A DNA stretch of 64,000 nucleotides from a bacterium (GTDB taxonomy: Bacteria; Krumholzibacteriota; Krumholzibacteriia; LZORAL124-64-63): contig JADJCK010000005.1 in NCBI GenBank assembly GCA_016703265.1, positions 248,001 through 312,000 on the forward strand, written 5' to 3'. The notes below the pieces were generated by a model. That model saw nothing but the letters and a program-made list of their open reading frames with translations. It made no database searches and was not told where the DNA came from. A program made the position numbers and the translations under genes. Positions 36,456-45,832 of the stretch are shown here, in pieces (position 1 is the first letter of the stretch; every line of letters starts with the position of its first letter).

Positions 36456-38008
36456 ATTCCGTCCCTTTCAGTGCACCCGTCACGGGCGATTTCCAGCGCC
36501 GCCAGCAGCGCCCGGGCCTTGTCCAGGGTCTCGCGGTACTCCGCACCCGGTTCACTGTCGGCGGTAACGGCGCCGCCCACCCCGAACGTCACCCGGCCAT
36601 TCGTGCCGATGAAGGTGCGGATGATGATGCTCAGGTCCATGGCCCCGTCCCAGCCCAGCCAGCCGAGCGCGCCGGCGTAGATGCCGCGCGGCATCGGTTC
36701 CAGCGCCTCGATGATCGCCATCGCTTCCAGTTTGGGCGCTCCCGTCATCGAGCCGCCGGGAAAGCAGGCGCGCATGGCGTCGAGGGCGTCCCGCCCCGGT
36801 TTCAGTTCCGCGGTGATCGTCGAAACGAGCTGGTGCACCGTCGCGAACGACTCGACGATGCGCAATTCGGGCACCGCTACGCTGCCTACCGCGGCGACGC
36901 GTCCGAGGTCGCTGCGCACGAGATCGACGATCATCGTGTTCTCGGCGTTGTCCTTCGGGGAATCGGCCAGGTCGCGGCGCAGGAGTTCGTCCGCGGCGGG
37001 CGTCGTCCCGCGCGGTCGCGTGCCCTTGATGGGGCGGCTCTCGAGCCGGCCGCGGACGTCCAGGCTGAGGAAGCGCTCCGGCGAAGCCCCGGCCACGGTG
37101 ACGCCGCCGGCGCGCAGGAAGGCGGCGAACGGCGCCGGGTTCACCGCGCGCAGCGCTCCGTACAGGCGCCAGGGGTCGCAGGGCAGGGGAGCCGAAAGCT
37201 GCTGCGTAAGGCAGATCTCGAAGGCGTCGCCGGCCAGGATGTGGTCGCGACAGCGCTCGACGGCTTCACGGTAGGCCGTCTCGTCGCAGGCGGCCGTGAC
37301 GAGGGACAGGTCCGGAGCGCGGTCGCAGGCCGGTGGGGCCGGCGGCTCGCTGGTGGCCGGGTCGGCCGGGTCGCTCCGGCCCTGGGTTGCGCCGAGTCTG
37401 GCCTGCCAGGCGGCGAGGCGCGCCTCGAGATCGCGTTCCGCCGCCTGCGGGTCACAGCCGCGCCCGGTGGCCACGAGCGTGGTGGTTCCGTTGGCGTGGT
37501 CGTGGCACAGCACGTCGTCGCAGGCCAGGAACAGGAGGTCGGGGGCGGCCGATTCGGTGCGGTCCTGCCGCCAGGGCAGGCGCTCGGCGGCCCAGGCGGC
37601 GTCGTAGCCGAACCAGCCGACCAGGCCGCCGCCGAAGGGAGCCTGGTCGTCGGCCGGCCCTGTCGCCGGCCCGTAGGCCTGTCGCAACAGGCGCAGCGCC
37701 TGCCACGGGTCGCCGGACAGGTCCAGGCGGCGTGGCGACCCCGGGCGCGAGCCGTCAGGTTCGCGCCAGACCGTCAAGGTGAGGTCGAGCGTGCCGCCGG
37801 TGCCCTGCCGGCGGCGGCCGGACAGCTGCGCGCAGGGTTCGCCGCCGGCAAAGGACCAGCGGCCGAGCCGTCCGTCCGGCAGGGCGCTGTCGAGCAGGAA
37901 AACCTCGCCGGCGGGCGGGAACAGCTCGACGGCGCGCCAGAACGGCATCGCCGTGGCCGCCGTCATCCGACGGCGGGCGGCGTGGGCGCACACAAACGAA
38001 AAATCCAC
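36452..38008 (-). CDS. pabB: Aminodeoxychorismate synthase component I
   Basis: A 518-residue chorismate-utilising enzyme. The GTG at 38008 lies six nt after GGAG, a better start than the internal ATG at 37966. The C-terminal half has the conserved ILAGDAFEICLTQQ, SPERFLSL, SRPIKGTRPRG, DNAENTMIVDLVRSDLGRV, PGGSMTGAPK and GVGGAVTADSEPGAEY. The lysine in PIKGT (near residue 325) is the residue that distinguishes PabB from most TrpE enzymes, which have alanine there. It converts chorismate and ammonia to 4-amino-4-deoxychorismate for folate. A pabC lyase gene is not seen nearby. Confidence 0.88.
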   Translation of the reverse strand: MDFSFVCAHAARRRMTAATAMPFWRAVELFPPAGEVFLLDSALPDGRLGRWSFAGGEPCAQLSGRRRQGTGGTLDLTLTVWREPDGSRPGSPRRLDLSGDPWQALRLLRQAYGPATGPADDQAPFGGGLVGWFGYDAAWAAERLPWRQDRTESAAPDLLFLACDDVLCHDHANGTTTLVATGRGCDPQAAERDLEARLAAWQARLGATQGRSDPADPATSEPPAPPACDRAPDLSLVTAACDETAYREAVERCRDHILAGDAFEICLTQQLSAPLPCDPWRLYGALRAVNPAPFAAFLRAGGVTVAGASPERFLSLDVRGRLESRPIKGTRPRGTTPAADELLRRDLADSPKDNAENTMIVDLVRSDLGRVAAVGSVAVPELRIVESFATVHQLVSTITAELKPGRDALDAMRACFPGGSMTGAPKLEAMAIIEALEPMPRGIYAGALGWLGWDGAMDLSIIIRTFIGTNGRVTFGVGGAVTADSEPGAEYRETLDKARALLAALEIARDGCTERDGI

Positions 38009-38308
38009 GTTGTTCTCCGCCGGTATTTGCGCCGGTTCCGGTTGGCAGCATTGACACGAGCCGATGCGGGAAGGTACTTTTGCCCGACTATCCCCGGACC
38101 CGCGGTTCGGGGTTCAATCTCTGTCGGCGGCACAGCTTCGGCAAGGAGCGCCGCCGCGCCGGCCCGGTGTCCCCACACACCCGGTTCCGGCCGCCCCGCC
38201 CGGGCTGTCGGGTTCGCGGAGTCGACGTTGAAATTGCCGCGCCCAAAAATGCCGCGCCCAATAATGCCGCGCCCAATAATGCCGCGCCCAATAATGCCGC
38301 GCCCAATA
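38009..38308. promoter_or_regulatory. Divergent intergenic region with a promoter-like site
   Basis: No gene is seen besides the tandem repeat at its right end. TTGACA at 38051-38056 and TACTTT at 38075-38080 are separated by 18 nt, a sigma-70-like arrangement pointing towards the five-gene envelope cluster. Usage is untested. Confidence 0.35.
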
Positions 38309-38320
38309 ATGCCGCGCGTA
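38231..38320 (+). repeat. Six tandem 15-bp units spanning the translation start
   Basis: Six consecutive 15-bp units with core ATAATGCCGCGCCCA; the three copies at 38261-38305 are identical, and the outer ones vary slightly. Units 2-6 each contain an in-frame ATG (38249, 38264, 38279, 38294, 38309) and unit 1 a TTG. Read through, they encode MPRPI repeats directly in front of a signal peptide. The unit length keeps frame, so copy-number change would alter the number of possible starts and the leader length, not the reading frame. Confidence 0.95.
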
Positions 38321-40297
38321 TTAGTCTCGCGATACGTGACCGTCCTGCTGGCGGTCTCCGCGGCGACGTGCGCCCTGGCCGAACCGCGCACGAACCTGCT
38401 GACGAACGTCGGCCTGCTCGGCATCACGCTGACCAACCTGGGCTATTTCGGCAACGCCTTCAGCAACCGCAACCAGCCCTCGGGTGAGTACCCGCTCTAC
38501 AGCAACGTCGAGCACATCTACCGCGGGGGCATCTGGGTCGGGGCCCGGGCCTCGGACGGAACCGTGCACGTGTCGACCGGCGCCCAGGACGCCAACGGGC
38601 TGCAGGAAGGCGACGACATCCGCGAGTTCGAGGACTTCTACGACACGGACAACGCAGGCAATCCCGAAAACTTCGTGCGCATCTGGTCGAACAGCCAGAA
38701 CGCCGACAACTACAATCCGGCGGCGCTGGCCACCCAGCATTTCGAGCTGTTCTTCGACGACTACACGCAGGTCGAGTCGGGCAACCATACGCCCCTCGGA
38801 GTGAAAGTGCGGCTGCGCGCGCTGGCCTGGGGCAATCCGTTCGCCGACGACTTCGTGATCATGGACTATACGCTGGTCAACGTGAGCTCCGGCGAACTGC
38901 GCGACGTCTACCTGGGTTTGTGGCTCGATACCTCGGTCGGCAACACCGAGTACAAGACGCCCTACGACTCGCAGGCCACCAACCGCTGGGACTACTGGGA
39001 CGATTACAACGGCGCCTTTGGGCCGGTCGGTGTCGTCGAGCCGAGCGCCACGGTCGAAGACGACCCGAATATCTGGATGGCCTACGAACACGACGCCGAC
39101 GGCGATGAAGGCCTCGCCACGAGCTGGATCGGCTACCGGGTGCTGGGGACGAACCTGGCGCCTGCGACCGGTGACACGGTCCCGCCGGTTTCATTCAACA
39201 TGTGGCGGTTCCGCGGCGTGCCCGAGCGTGACGACGAGTACGAGAACCCGGATGAACCCGGGGTCATGCTGCCCGGCAAGTACCAGATCATGAAGAACCA
39301 CAACTTCGACGTCGGCGACAAGCCGGAGAACAACTTCGCCGCCCAGTCGAACTGGGTCAGCATGATGTCGACGGGGCCGTTCACGACCTGGGCGCCCGGC
39401 GACACGCTGACCATCACCTTCGCCATCGTGGCGGCGCCCGATTCGCTGGGACTGCTCTCGAACAGCAAAGTGGCGCAGGTGGCCTATGACGACGGCTTCA
39501 CCATCCCGTCGGGCCCGCCGTCGCCGCGCATCACTTTCGCGACCGACAACAATTCGGTGATCATCAGCTGGGCGGCCGGCGACTCGCTCGATACGCAGGG
39601 CCAGGTCCTGCCCACCGACAGCCCGCTGCGCTCGCCCGAGCACCACATCAGCCTCATCACCGGCCGCGAGGACTTCCAGGGCTATCGCATCTACCGTTTC
39701 CAGGGCACCTCGCTCTCCGGCAACCCGTTCGAGACCGCGACGATGGTCGCGCAGTTCGACCGCATCGACGGCATCGGATTCGACACCGGGCTGCCGCCCG
39801 GGGGCGAGGACGGCCGGCGTCGCTTCACCGATACGGGGCTGCTCGACGGCTTCCCCTACTGGTACGCGGTGACGACCTTCAGTGCGCCCGACATCGAGGA
39901 CGGCCTGCCCGAGTTCGAGAGCGGGTTCAACGAGAACGCCGATCTCGTTTTCCCGGGCCCCGGCGCCGCCGATTCCGGTGCCACCGGCGGCGTCGGCGTC
40001 TACCCGAACCCGTACCGTGCGGCGTCGCTGTTCGACTCCCGCGCCACCGGCGGCATCGCCGAGACCGGCCGCAAGCTGTGGTTCACGGGGCTGCCCGCGC
40101 GCAGCCGGATCCAGGTGTTCACGCTGGCCGGCGACCTGATCAAGACCCTCGAGCACGACGACCCGAACTCCGGCCAGGAAGCGTGGGACCTGATCAGCGA
40201 GCCCGTGCGCGCGATCGCCTCGGGTCTCTACATCTACGCGGTGACGGACCTGGACACCGGCGATGTCCAACGCGGGAAGCTGGTGATCATCAAGTGA
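38309..40297 (+). CDS. Secreted protein with C-terminal Por/FlgD-type sorting domain
   Basis: At least 662 residues, counted from the last ATG in the tandem repeat; earlier in-frame ATGs would add MPRPI copies. The N-terminus is a signal peptide (SRYVTVLLAVSAATCALA). The body has beta-rich segments such as YPLYSNVEHIYRGGIWVGA and FQGYRIYRF. The end is the sorting-type module: VGVYPNPYR, RSRIQVFTLAGDLIKTLEHD, IASGLYIYAVTDLDTG, RGKLVIIK. Family function is unknown. It is first in a run of five coupled genes, and its stop overlaps the next start (GTGA). Export and surface attachment through a Por-like pathway is inferred from the C-terminus and the PorV-like protein three genes on. Confidence 0.82.
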   Translation: MPRVLVSRYVTVLLAVSAATCALAEPRTNLLTNVGLLGITLTNLGYFGNAFSNRNQPSGEYPLYSNVEHIYRGGIWVGARASDGTVHVSTGAQDANGLQEGDDIREFEDFYDTDNAGNPENFVRIWSNSQNADNYNPAALATQHFELFFDDYTQVESGNHTPLGVKVRLRALAWGNPFADDFVIMDYTLVNVSSGELRDVYLGLWLDTSVGNTEYKTPYDSQATNRWDYWDDYNGAFGPVGVVEPSATVEDDPNIWMAYEHDADGDEGLATSWIGYRVLGTNLAPATGDTVPPVSFNMWRFRGVPERDDEYENPDEPGVMLPGKYQIMKNHNFDVGDKPENNFAAQSNWVSMMSTGPFTTWAPGDTLTITFAIVAAPDSLGLLSNSKVAQVAYDDGFTIPSGPPSPRITFATDNNSVIISWAAGDSLDTQGQVLPTDSPLRSPEHHISLITGREDFQGYRIYRFQGTSLSGNPFETATMVAQFDRIDGIGFDTGLPPGGEDGRRRFTDTGLLDGFPYWYAVTTFSAPDIEDGLPEFESGFNENADLVFPGPGAADSGATGGVGVYPNPYRAASLFDSRATGGIAETGRKLWFTGLPARSRIQVFTLAGDLIKTLEHDDPNSGQEAWDLISEPVRAIASGLYIYAVTDLDTGDVQRGKLVIIK

Positions 40298-41907
40298 CCA
40301 GGGTAAGGCGCGGCCGGGTGACTTCGAACGCGTGGACGGTGCTGGTGCCGGCCCTGCTGGCGACGGCCGTCACGGCGGCGGCCATCATCGCCGGATGCGC
40401 GGCCAACGAACCGTTCGACCCGACGACGGTGCCGAACCAGGCGCCGGTCGTGCGGCTCTTCGTGGGTCCGGTTGACCCGGGCGGGACCCTGAACGCGACC
40501 AGCTACTACCGCCGGACTTTCCGTTGGAGCGGCACCGATACCGACGGCTGGGTGCGCCAGTTCTACGTCTCGATCCGCACGCAGGCCGGCGTGCCGGCAC
40601 CGTGGGACACAACCACGCGCACCGACACCACGATGACCTTCACCCCCGACGACATCGGGCACGCCGAGGCGACGTTCCTGCTGGTCTGCCGTGACGATCG
40701 CGGGGCCCTGAGCGACACCGTCGTGCAGTACGTGCCCATGCGGAATTTCCCGCCCGCAGTGAACTTCGAGAGCGATTTCGACCCGCTGCGCAACCTGCAG
40801 CGGGAGCTCATCGACATCAACGGGCAGGTCACCACGAACCCGTCTGCGGCGGTCGACACGAACTACTTCAACTGGGGCCCGATGAACTTCCGCATGTTCG
40901 CCCTGGACCTCGACGGCGCCGAGACGATGGACGAGTTCTACCGCTACACGCTGGCCGACGGCGACGCGCTGCCGACCGTCGACGAGGGTGAACCGGGTGC
41001 CGACCCGAACCTTGCCTGGGTTCGCGTGCCGTTCAACTCGAGCGCCGACATCAAGAAGTTCGAGATCGTGCTGGACGATGTGCCGGCCGGTCCGGCGCGT
41101 ACCCTGCGCATCTCGGTAAAGGACGAGGCCAATTCGGACGCGAATTTCAGCTACACATGGGAAGTGCGTGCCCCCAAGGGGCCGGTGCTGTTCGTCGGGG
41201 AGGGACTCAGCCCCACGGGCCGCGCATATTACGAGAACCTCCTCAACGCGCGCTACGGTGTTGACGGTTGGGACCGGTATTCGTTCTGGATCGTGAATTC
41301 GCCGGATTCCCCTTCGCTGCTGCTGGAGACCTTCCGCAAGTTCGAGGCGGTGCTCTGGACCGACGCCGGCTCCGGCAGCGCGAACCTGCAGCGTGTCTCG
41401 GCCCTGAACGGCGTGCTACAGCAGTACCTGTGGCCGATCGACGACTCGGATCCCGGCGCCTTCCTCTACGTGTCGAAGGCACTGGTCGGTCCTACCAGCG
41501 GCCTGACTTCGGCCTTCCTGCAGGCGGTGGTTGGGGTCAGCCCGACGCCGTCGCCGGCGGCACCGTTGAACATCCCGACCGCCAAGCAGGCCCTGCACCA
41601 GGGCGGCACGCTGCCCGACATGATCACGACGCGGACCACCACGGGCAGCGGCGTGGGCATCCAGCGGCTGGCCGCTGGCGACAACGAGCCGCTCTACCGC
41701 ATGGAAACCTGCACCTGCTACGGCGACCCGCGCCGTCCGCAGGAGCCGTATGACCCGATCGTCGGGATCCGCGTGCCGGCACGGGCGACTTCCGCGCTGG
41801 CGCGGTTCGCCGGGCTCAGCCTGCAGTTGGATATCTTCGAGGCGACCCAGGCGGCCGCCGTCATCAACGGCATCCTCGAGTCCGAGCTGGGAGTGGTGGT
41901 GCCGTGA
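40294..41907 (+). CDS. Large lipoprotein of unknown function
   Basis: A 537-residue protein beginning at a GTG that overlaps the previous stop (GTGA); GTG 40318 is an alternative. A signal helix ends in the lipobox IIAGC (Cys35). An Ig-like region follows (PVVRLFVGPVDPGG, RTFRWSGTDTDGWVRQFYV, VCRDDRGALSDTVVQY). The C-terminal half has no recognised fold (FVGEGLSPTGRAYYENLL, VGIRVPARATSALARFAG). It should sit in the periplasm or on the outer membrane, with the TonB-dependent receptor encoded immediately downstream. A substrate-capture or assembly role is only a suggestion from this arrangement. Confidence 0.75.
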   Translation: MTRVRRGRVTSNAWTVLVPALLATAVTAAAIIAGCAANEPFDPTTVPNQAPVVRLFVGPVDPGGTLNATSYYRRTFRWSGTDTDGWVRQFYVSIRTQAGVPAPWDTTTRTDTTMTFTPDDIGHAEATFLLVCRDDRGALSDTVVQYVPMRNFPPAVNFESDFDPLRNLQRELIDINGQVTTNPSAAVDTNYFNWGPMNFRMFALDLDGAETMDEFYRYTLADGDALPTVDEGEPGADPNLAWVRVPFNSSADIKKFEIVLDDVPAGPARTLRISVKDEANSDANFSYTWEVRAPKGPVLFVGEGLSPTGRAYYENLLNARYGVDGWDRYSFWIVNSPDSPSLLLETFRKFEAVLWTDAGSGSANLQRVSALNGVLQQYLWPIDDSDPGAFLYVSKALVGPTSGLTSAFLQAVVGVSPTPSPAAPLNIPTAKQALHQGGTLPDMITTRTTTGSGVGIQRLAAGDNEPLYRMETCTCYGDPRRPQEPYDPIVGIRVPARATSALARFAGLSLQLDIFEATQAAAVINGILESELGVVVP

Positions 41908-44780
41908 GCAGGGGCCTGACCACCATCGCTGTCGTGATGCTGTTGCTTGCTGCGGCCATCGGCCCGGCCGCTGGCCAGACGTCCGGAGGCCAGACGACAA
42001 CCGGCCAGACGTCAGCAGTGACGGATCCCCTGTCCCCCTGCACCATCAAGGGGCGCATCTTCGACGCCGAGAGCGGCGAGACGATGCCCTACACGAACGT
42101 CTTCATTGCCGGCACCAACTCCGGCACCATGGCGTTCACCGACGGGTTCTACATCCTGCGCGGGCTGCGGGCCGGTACCTACACAGTGAAGGCCTCGTAC
42201 ATTTCCTACGGCGTGGGTTCGCAGACCGTGACGCTGGCGCCCGGCGAGATCGTCAACCTGGACTTCCGCCTGGAAGTGCAGGCCATTCTGGCCGAGACGC
42301 TGGAGATCGCCGCCGACCGCGCGCTGATCGAGGTCGACCGCACCGGCAGCAGCCACTTCCTGAGCGCCCAGCAGCTGGCGGCCATGCCCCTGGACCAGAT
42401 GGTCGACATGATCGCGCTGCAGCCGGGCGTGACCATGCAGGACAACGAGATCCATATCCGCGGTGGTCGCGCCGACGACACCATGTTCGTGGTCGACGGC
42501 ATGTCGGTGAACGACCCGCTCGGCGGCGGCGGCTACGGTTACCAGATGGACCCGGCGATTATCAACGAGATCGAGGTCCTGACCGGCGGCTTCAATGCCG
42601 AGCACGGCCAGGCGGTCAGCGGCGTGGTCAACGTGACCACGAAGGAAGGCAACGACTTCCTCGAGGCGCGGGCCAGCTTCAAGCGCGACTACCTGCTGCG
42701 GACGGTGCCCAAGAACGACTACACCGACTGGCGCGACCTGACCGATTTTACCGAGCCGCAGAACATCGACATCTGGAAGGCTTCGCTGTCGGGCCCCGAT
42801 CCGTTCTCGGCCGGCCTGCGGCGCCTGGGCCTGAACCTGCCGGGCACGCAGTACCTGCTGGCCAGTGGCTCGCTCGAGACCAAGGACGGCCACCTGCCCA
42901 TCTTCAGCCGCCAGAACCGGCTCGAGTCGCCGCTCTACAACGACCGTTTCTGGTCGCCTCGCGCGGACAACAACTGGAACGGAATGATCAAGTGGACGTG
43001 GAACCTGGACCCGGCCCGCAAGATCAACCTGAACGTCAGCCGCAACGTGGGCATCAGCCAGGGCTTCGACCTGGCGGGCGAGGGGTATCCGTTCAACTTC
43101 CTGCGCAACCTGGACAAGTACGCTGTCTTCACCAACGAGAATATCCTGACGCAGGCCTACTACCGTCAGGTGCTGGGTGACAAGTCGTGGTTCGAACTGA
43201 CGCTGGGGCGCAACTTCAACCGCCAGCACACCAACGTCAACGGCAACGACGACTACACGACCTATGAGCCGCGCGGCAACGTGGGTAACCTGACCGGGCA
43301 GGTCACCGGCAGCGAGGACCGCTGGCACGACCACTACTCCGAGTCCTACACGCTCAAGGGCGCCTATTCGTTCATGGGCGGCGGCCACAACGAGTTCAAG
43401 ACCGGCGTGGATTTTTCGTCGACCGAGATCCAGCTGATCGACCTGGCCAGCGGCCTGGCCTCGCCGCCGCCGGGCAAGCTGGGCATCCGCGAGGATATCT
43501 TCGTCGCGCACACGCTCACCGGCGCGGCGTACTTCCAGGACAAGGTCGAATACCGCGGGCTGATCCTCAACGCGGGGCTCCGTTCCGACTTCTGGGCGCC
43601 GGGGCGCGAGGTCGAGGACGTCATGACGCACCCCGACGACTACCTTTTCGTCACGCCGGAGATGGCCGACGAGTTCTACGCCGGTACGACGCGCGCACTG
43701 GGCCGCAACTGGAAGGTGCGGCTGTCGCCGCGCCTGGGCCTGAGCTTCAAGGTGACCGAGCGCGACAAGTTCTTCTTCAACTACGGCCATTTCAACCAGT
43801 GGCCGCGGTTCCTCTACGTGTACCCGCAGCTCACGGCCACCTCGGCCACCAAGGTGCAGCTGCTCGGCAACCCGAACCTTAACCCGAAGATCACGGTCGA
43901 ATACGAGACCGGGATCCAGCACGAGTTCGGCGGGCTGTGGAGTGCGGGCGTCACGTTCTTTAATCGCGACATCTTCGACTACGCCAAGAGCGTGGCGCTG
44001 AACTCGGTGTTCGTGTTCGCCGAAGACACGCCCGATCCCAACGATACGGGCACCACGACGATCAACCCCGTGCGCTATTTCAACGGCGATTCGGCGCGCA
44101 GCCTCGGTGTGGAGTTGTCGGTGGTCAAGCGCACGACGCGCTGGGTGAGCGGTTCGGCCAACCTGGAACTGCAGCGTTCGACCGGCACGAACAGTTCGGC
44201 CGACGAAGCCTACCTGCAGGCGGCTTTCGGGCAGGACTACGACGGTTCGGCCAACCTCGGCAGCCTCACGCGTTCGCCGCTGCTGTGGGACAAGCCGTGG
44301 GCTTTCAGCCTCAATGCCGACCTCTCCATTTCCGAGAAGGATCGTCCGTCCATCCTCGGCTGGACTGTGCCGCCCAACTGGAGCCTCAACCTGCTGCTGC
44401 AGGCCGAGGCCGGCCAGCGCTATACGCCGATGATCTACCTGGGGCCCAGCAACTACCTGCGCGGTTCGGAGTACAGCGAGGTCGGGCCCATGAAGTCTTC
44501 GGTGAACCTGCGGTTCAACAAGTTCTGGAAGTTCGGCCAGCGCGAGCGCCTGACGTTCTCGCTCGAGGTCCGCAACCTGTTGAACCACAAGAACTACCGA
44601 CGCATCAATCCGTGGACGGGCGACGGCTACAAGCTCGGTGACTTCAACCCGGGCTGGACCGAACCGCAGGGCGAGGAAGGCTTCACCACCGACAGCGAGC
44701 CGTACGCCACCAGCGTTGTCGACCCCAGCTACCTCGAGGACCCGCTTACGGTCCTGTGGGGGGTGAGCTACGCATGGTAG
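41904..44780 (+). CDS. TonB-dependent outer-membrane receptor with carboxypeptidase-like N-domain
   Basis: A 958-residue protein from a GTG overlapping the previous stop (GTGA). After the signal peptide (TTIAVVMLLLAAAIGPAAG) comes a carboxypeptidase-regulatory-like domain (GRIFDAESGETMPYTNVFI, GFYILRGLRAGTYTVKASY). A plug domain follows (GVTMQDNEIHIRGGRADDT, GGFNAEHGQAVSGVVNV). The remainder is a 22-strand-type barrel ending in an aromatic residue (LWGVSYAW). It has the SusC-like organisation, yet no SusD-like partner is recognisable. It could import a ligand or act in surface assembly with the coupled lipoprotein and PorV-like protein. The substrate is unknown. Confidence 0.9.
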   Translation: MSRGLTTIAVVMLLLAAAIGPAAGQTSGGQTTTGQTSAVTDPLSPCTIKGRIFDAESGETMPYTNVFIAGTNSGTMAFTDGFYILRGLRAGTYTVKASYISYGVGSQTVTLAPGEIVNLDFRLEVQAILAETLEIAADRALIEVDRTGSSHFLSAQQLAAMPLDQMVDMIALQPGVTMQDNEIHIRGGRADDTMFVVDGMSVNDPLGGGGYGYQMDPAIINEIEVLTGGFNAEHGQAVSGVVNVTTKEGNDFLEARASFKRDYLLRTVPKNDYTDWRDLTDFTEPQNIDIWKASLSGPDPFSAGLRRLGLNLPGTQYLLASGSLETKDGHLPIFSRQNRLESPLYNDRFWSPRADNNWNGMIKWTWNLDPARKINLNVSRNVGISQGFDLAGEGYPFNFLRNLDKYAVFTNENILTQAYYRQVLGDKSWFELTLGRNFNRQHTNVNGNDDYTTYEPRGNVGNLTGQVTGSEDRWHDHYSESYTLKGAYSFMGGGHNEFKTGVDFSSTEIQLIDLASGLASPPPGKLGIREDIFVAHTLTGAAYFQDKVEYRGLILNAGLRSDFWAPGREVEDVMTHPDDYLFVTPEMADEFYAGTTRALGRNWKVRLSPRLGLSFKVTERDKFFFNYGHFNQWPRFLYVYPQLTATSATKVQLLGNPNLNPKITVEYETGIQHEFGGLWSAGVTFFNRDIFDYAKSVALNSVFVFAEDTPDPNDTGTTTINPVRYFNGDSARSLGVELSVVKRTTRWVSGSANLELQRSTGTNSSADEAYLQAAFGQDYDGSANLGSLTRSPLLWDKPWAFSLNADLSISEKDRPSILGWTVPPNWSLNLLLQAEAGQRYTPMIYLGPSNYLRGSEYSEVGPMKSSVNLRFNKFWKFGQRERLTFSLEVRNLLNHKNYRRINPWTGDGYKLGDFNPGWTEPQGEEGFTTDSEPYATSVVDPSYLEDPLTVLWGVSYAW

Positions 44781-45832
44781 GAACGCGTGCCCGTCGCCTG
44801 GCTGTGGCCGTCTCGGCCGGTGTCCTATTGTGCGCGGCAGCGCCCGCTGCCCGCGCCGGTGACCTCCTGCGCCTGTTCGGCGAGGAGAACGCCGGTACGT
44901 CCAGCGCCCAGTTCCTGCGCATTCCCGTGGGCGCCCGCGCCGTGGGACTTGGGCAGGCGTACTCTGCGCTGTCGACCGACGGCGCCGCGATCTTCTGGAA
45001 CCCGGCCGGGCTCATGCGCACGCCGGGTCGCAGCAACTACTTCGCCAGTCATGTGGCATGGACTGCCGACATCGACCTGGACTTCGCCGCGTACCACCGC
45101 CGCGGGCAGAATTTCGCCTACGGACTGATGTTCGGCGCCCTGCGTTCGGGCGATATCCTGCGCACCGACGAACTGCACCAGGAAGGCACCGGCCAGTACT
45201 TCAATGCCAACCAGTTCTTCGTCGGCGCCAGCCTGGCGCGCGCCATGACCGACCGGTTCTCGATCGGCATGACCGCCAAGTACTTCCAGGAGAATCTGGA
45301 CGAGTACCAGACGAAGGCGATCCTGGCCGACCTCGGCATCCTCTACTACGTCGGCGTGGGTGACCTGCGCGTCGGATTTACCGTGCGCAATTTCGGCACC
45401 GACATCCGCCCGGGCGGCACGCCGCCGGCGACGCCGGACGGCTACGTGGCAGCCGCCGACTTCCAGAGCTTTCCGGCCCCGACGGTCGGCGCCTTCGGTG
45501 CGGCCAGGACCTGGAATTTCTCGTCGAAGGTGGCCCTGCTGACTACGGCCGACTTCAACCATCCTTCCGACTACTCCGAGAGCTTCCGCCTGGGCGCGGA
45601 GCTGGCGCTGCGGAACCAGTTGTTCCTGCGCGGCGGCTTCGAGACCAACCGGCCCGAGGGCGGGCTGGCCGCGGGCTTCGGCCTGATGGTCGAGCGCCAC
45701 CAGTTGAGGATCCGCGTCGACTACGCGTACAGCGACATGGGCAGCTTCGGCGTCATCCACCACTTCTCGATCGACCTTTCCCCGCTGTGGCGGCGGCCGC
45801 CGGCCGCGATCGACCAGGGGAGGCTGCCCTGA
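44774..45832 (+). CDS. PorV/PorQ-like outer-membrane beta-barrel protein
   Basis: A 352-residue protein from ATG 44774, 7 nt inside the end of the receptor gene. The signal peptide ends near AAPAARAG. The conserved start of the PorV/PorQ (FadL-like) group is clear: SSAQFLRIPVGARAVGLGQA then DGAAIFWNPAGLM. Amphipathic strands run to the C-terminus (IRVDYAYSDMGSFGVIHHFS). PorV-type proteins shuttle cargo with Por-type C-terminal domains to surface attachment in type IX secretion. The first gene of this cluster encodes such a cargo. The PorK/L/M/N and SprA components are not in the window. Confidence 0.88.
   Translation: MVGTRARRLAVAVSAGVLLCAAAPAARAGDLLRLFGEENAGTSSAQFLRIPVGARAVGLGQAYSALSTDGAAIFWNPAGLMRTPGRSNYFASHVAWTADIDLDFAAYHRRGQNFAYGLMFGALRSGDILRTDELHQEGTGQYFNANQFFVGASLARAMTDRFSIGMTAKYFQENLDEYQTKAILADLGILYYVGVGDLRVGFTVRNFGTDIRPGGTPPATPDGYVAAADFQSFPAPTVGAFGAARTWNFSSKVALLTTADFNHPSDYSESFRLGAELALRNQLFLRGGFETNRPEGGLAAGFGLMVERHQLRIRVDYAYSDMGSFGVIHHFSIDLSPLWRRPPAAIDQGRLP

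Noticed and set aside
38231..38320. Possible CRISPR-like array
   Set aside because: The 15-bp units are contiguous with no spacers and lie in frame at a gene start, so this is a simple tandem repeat.
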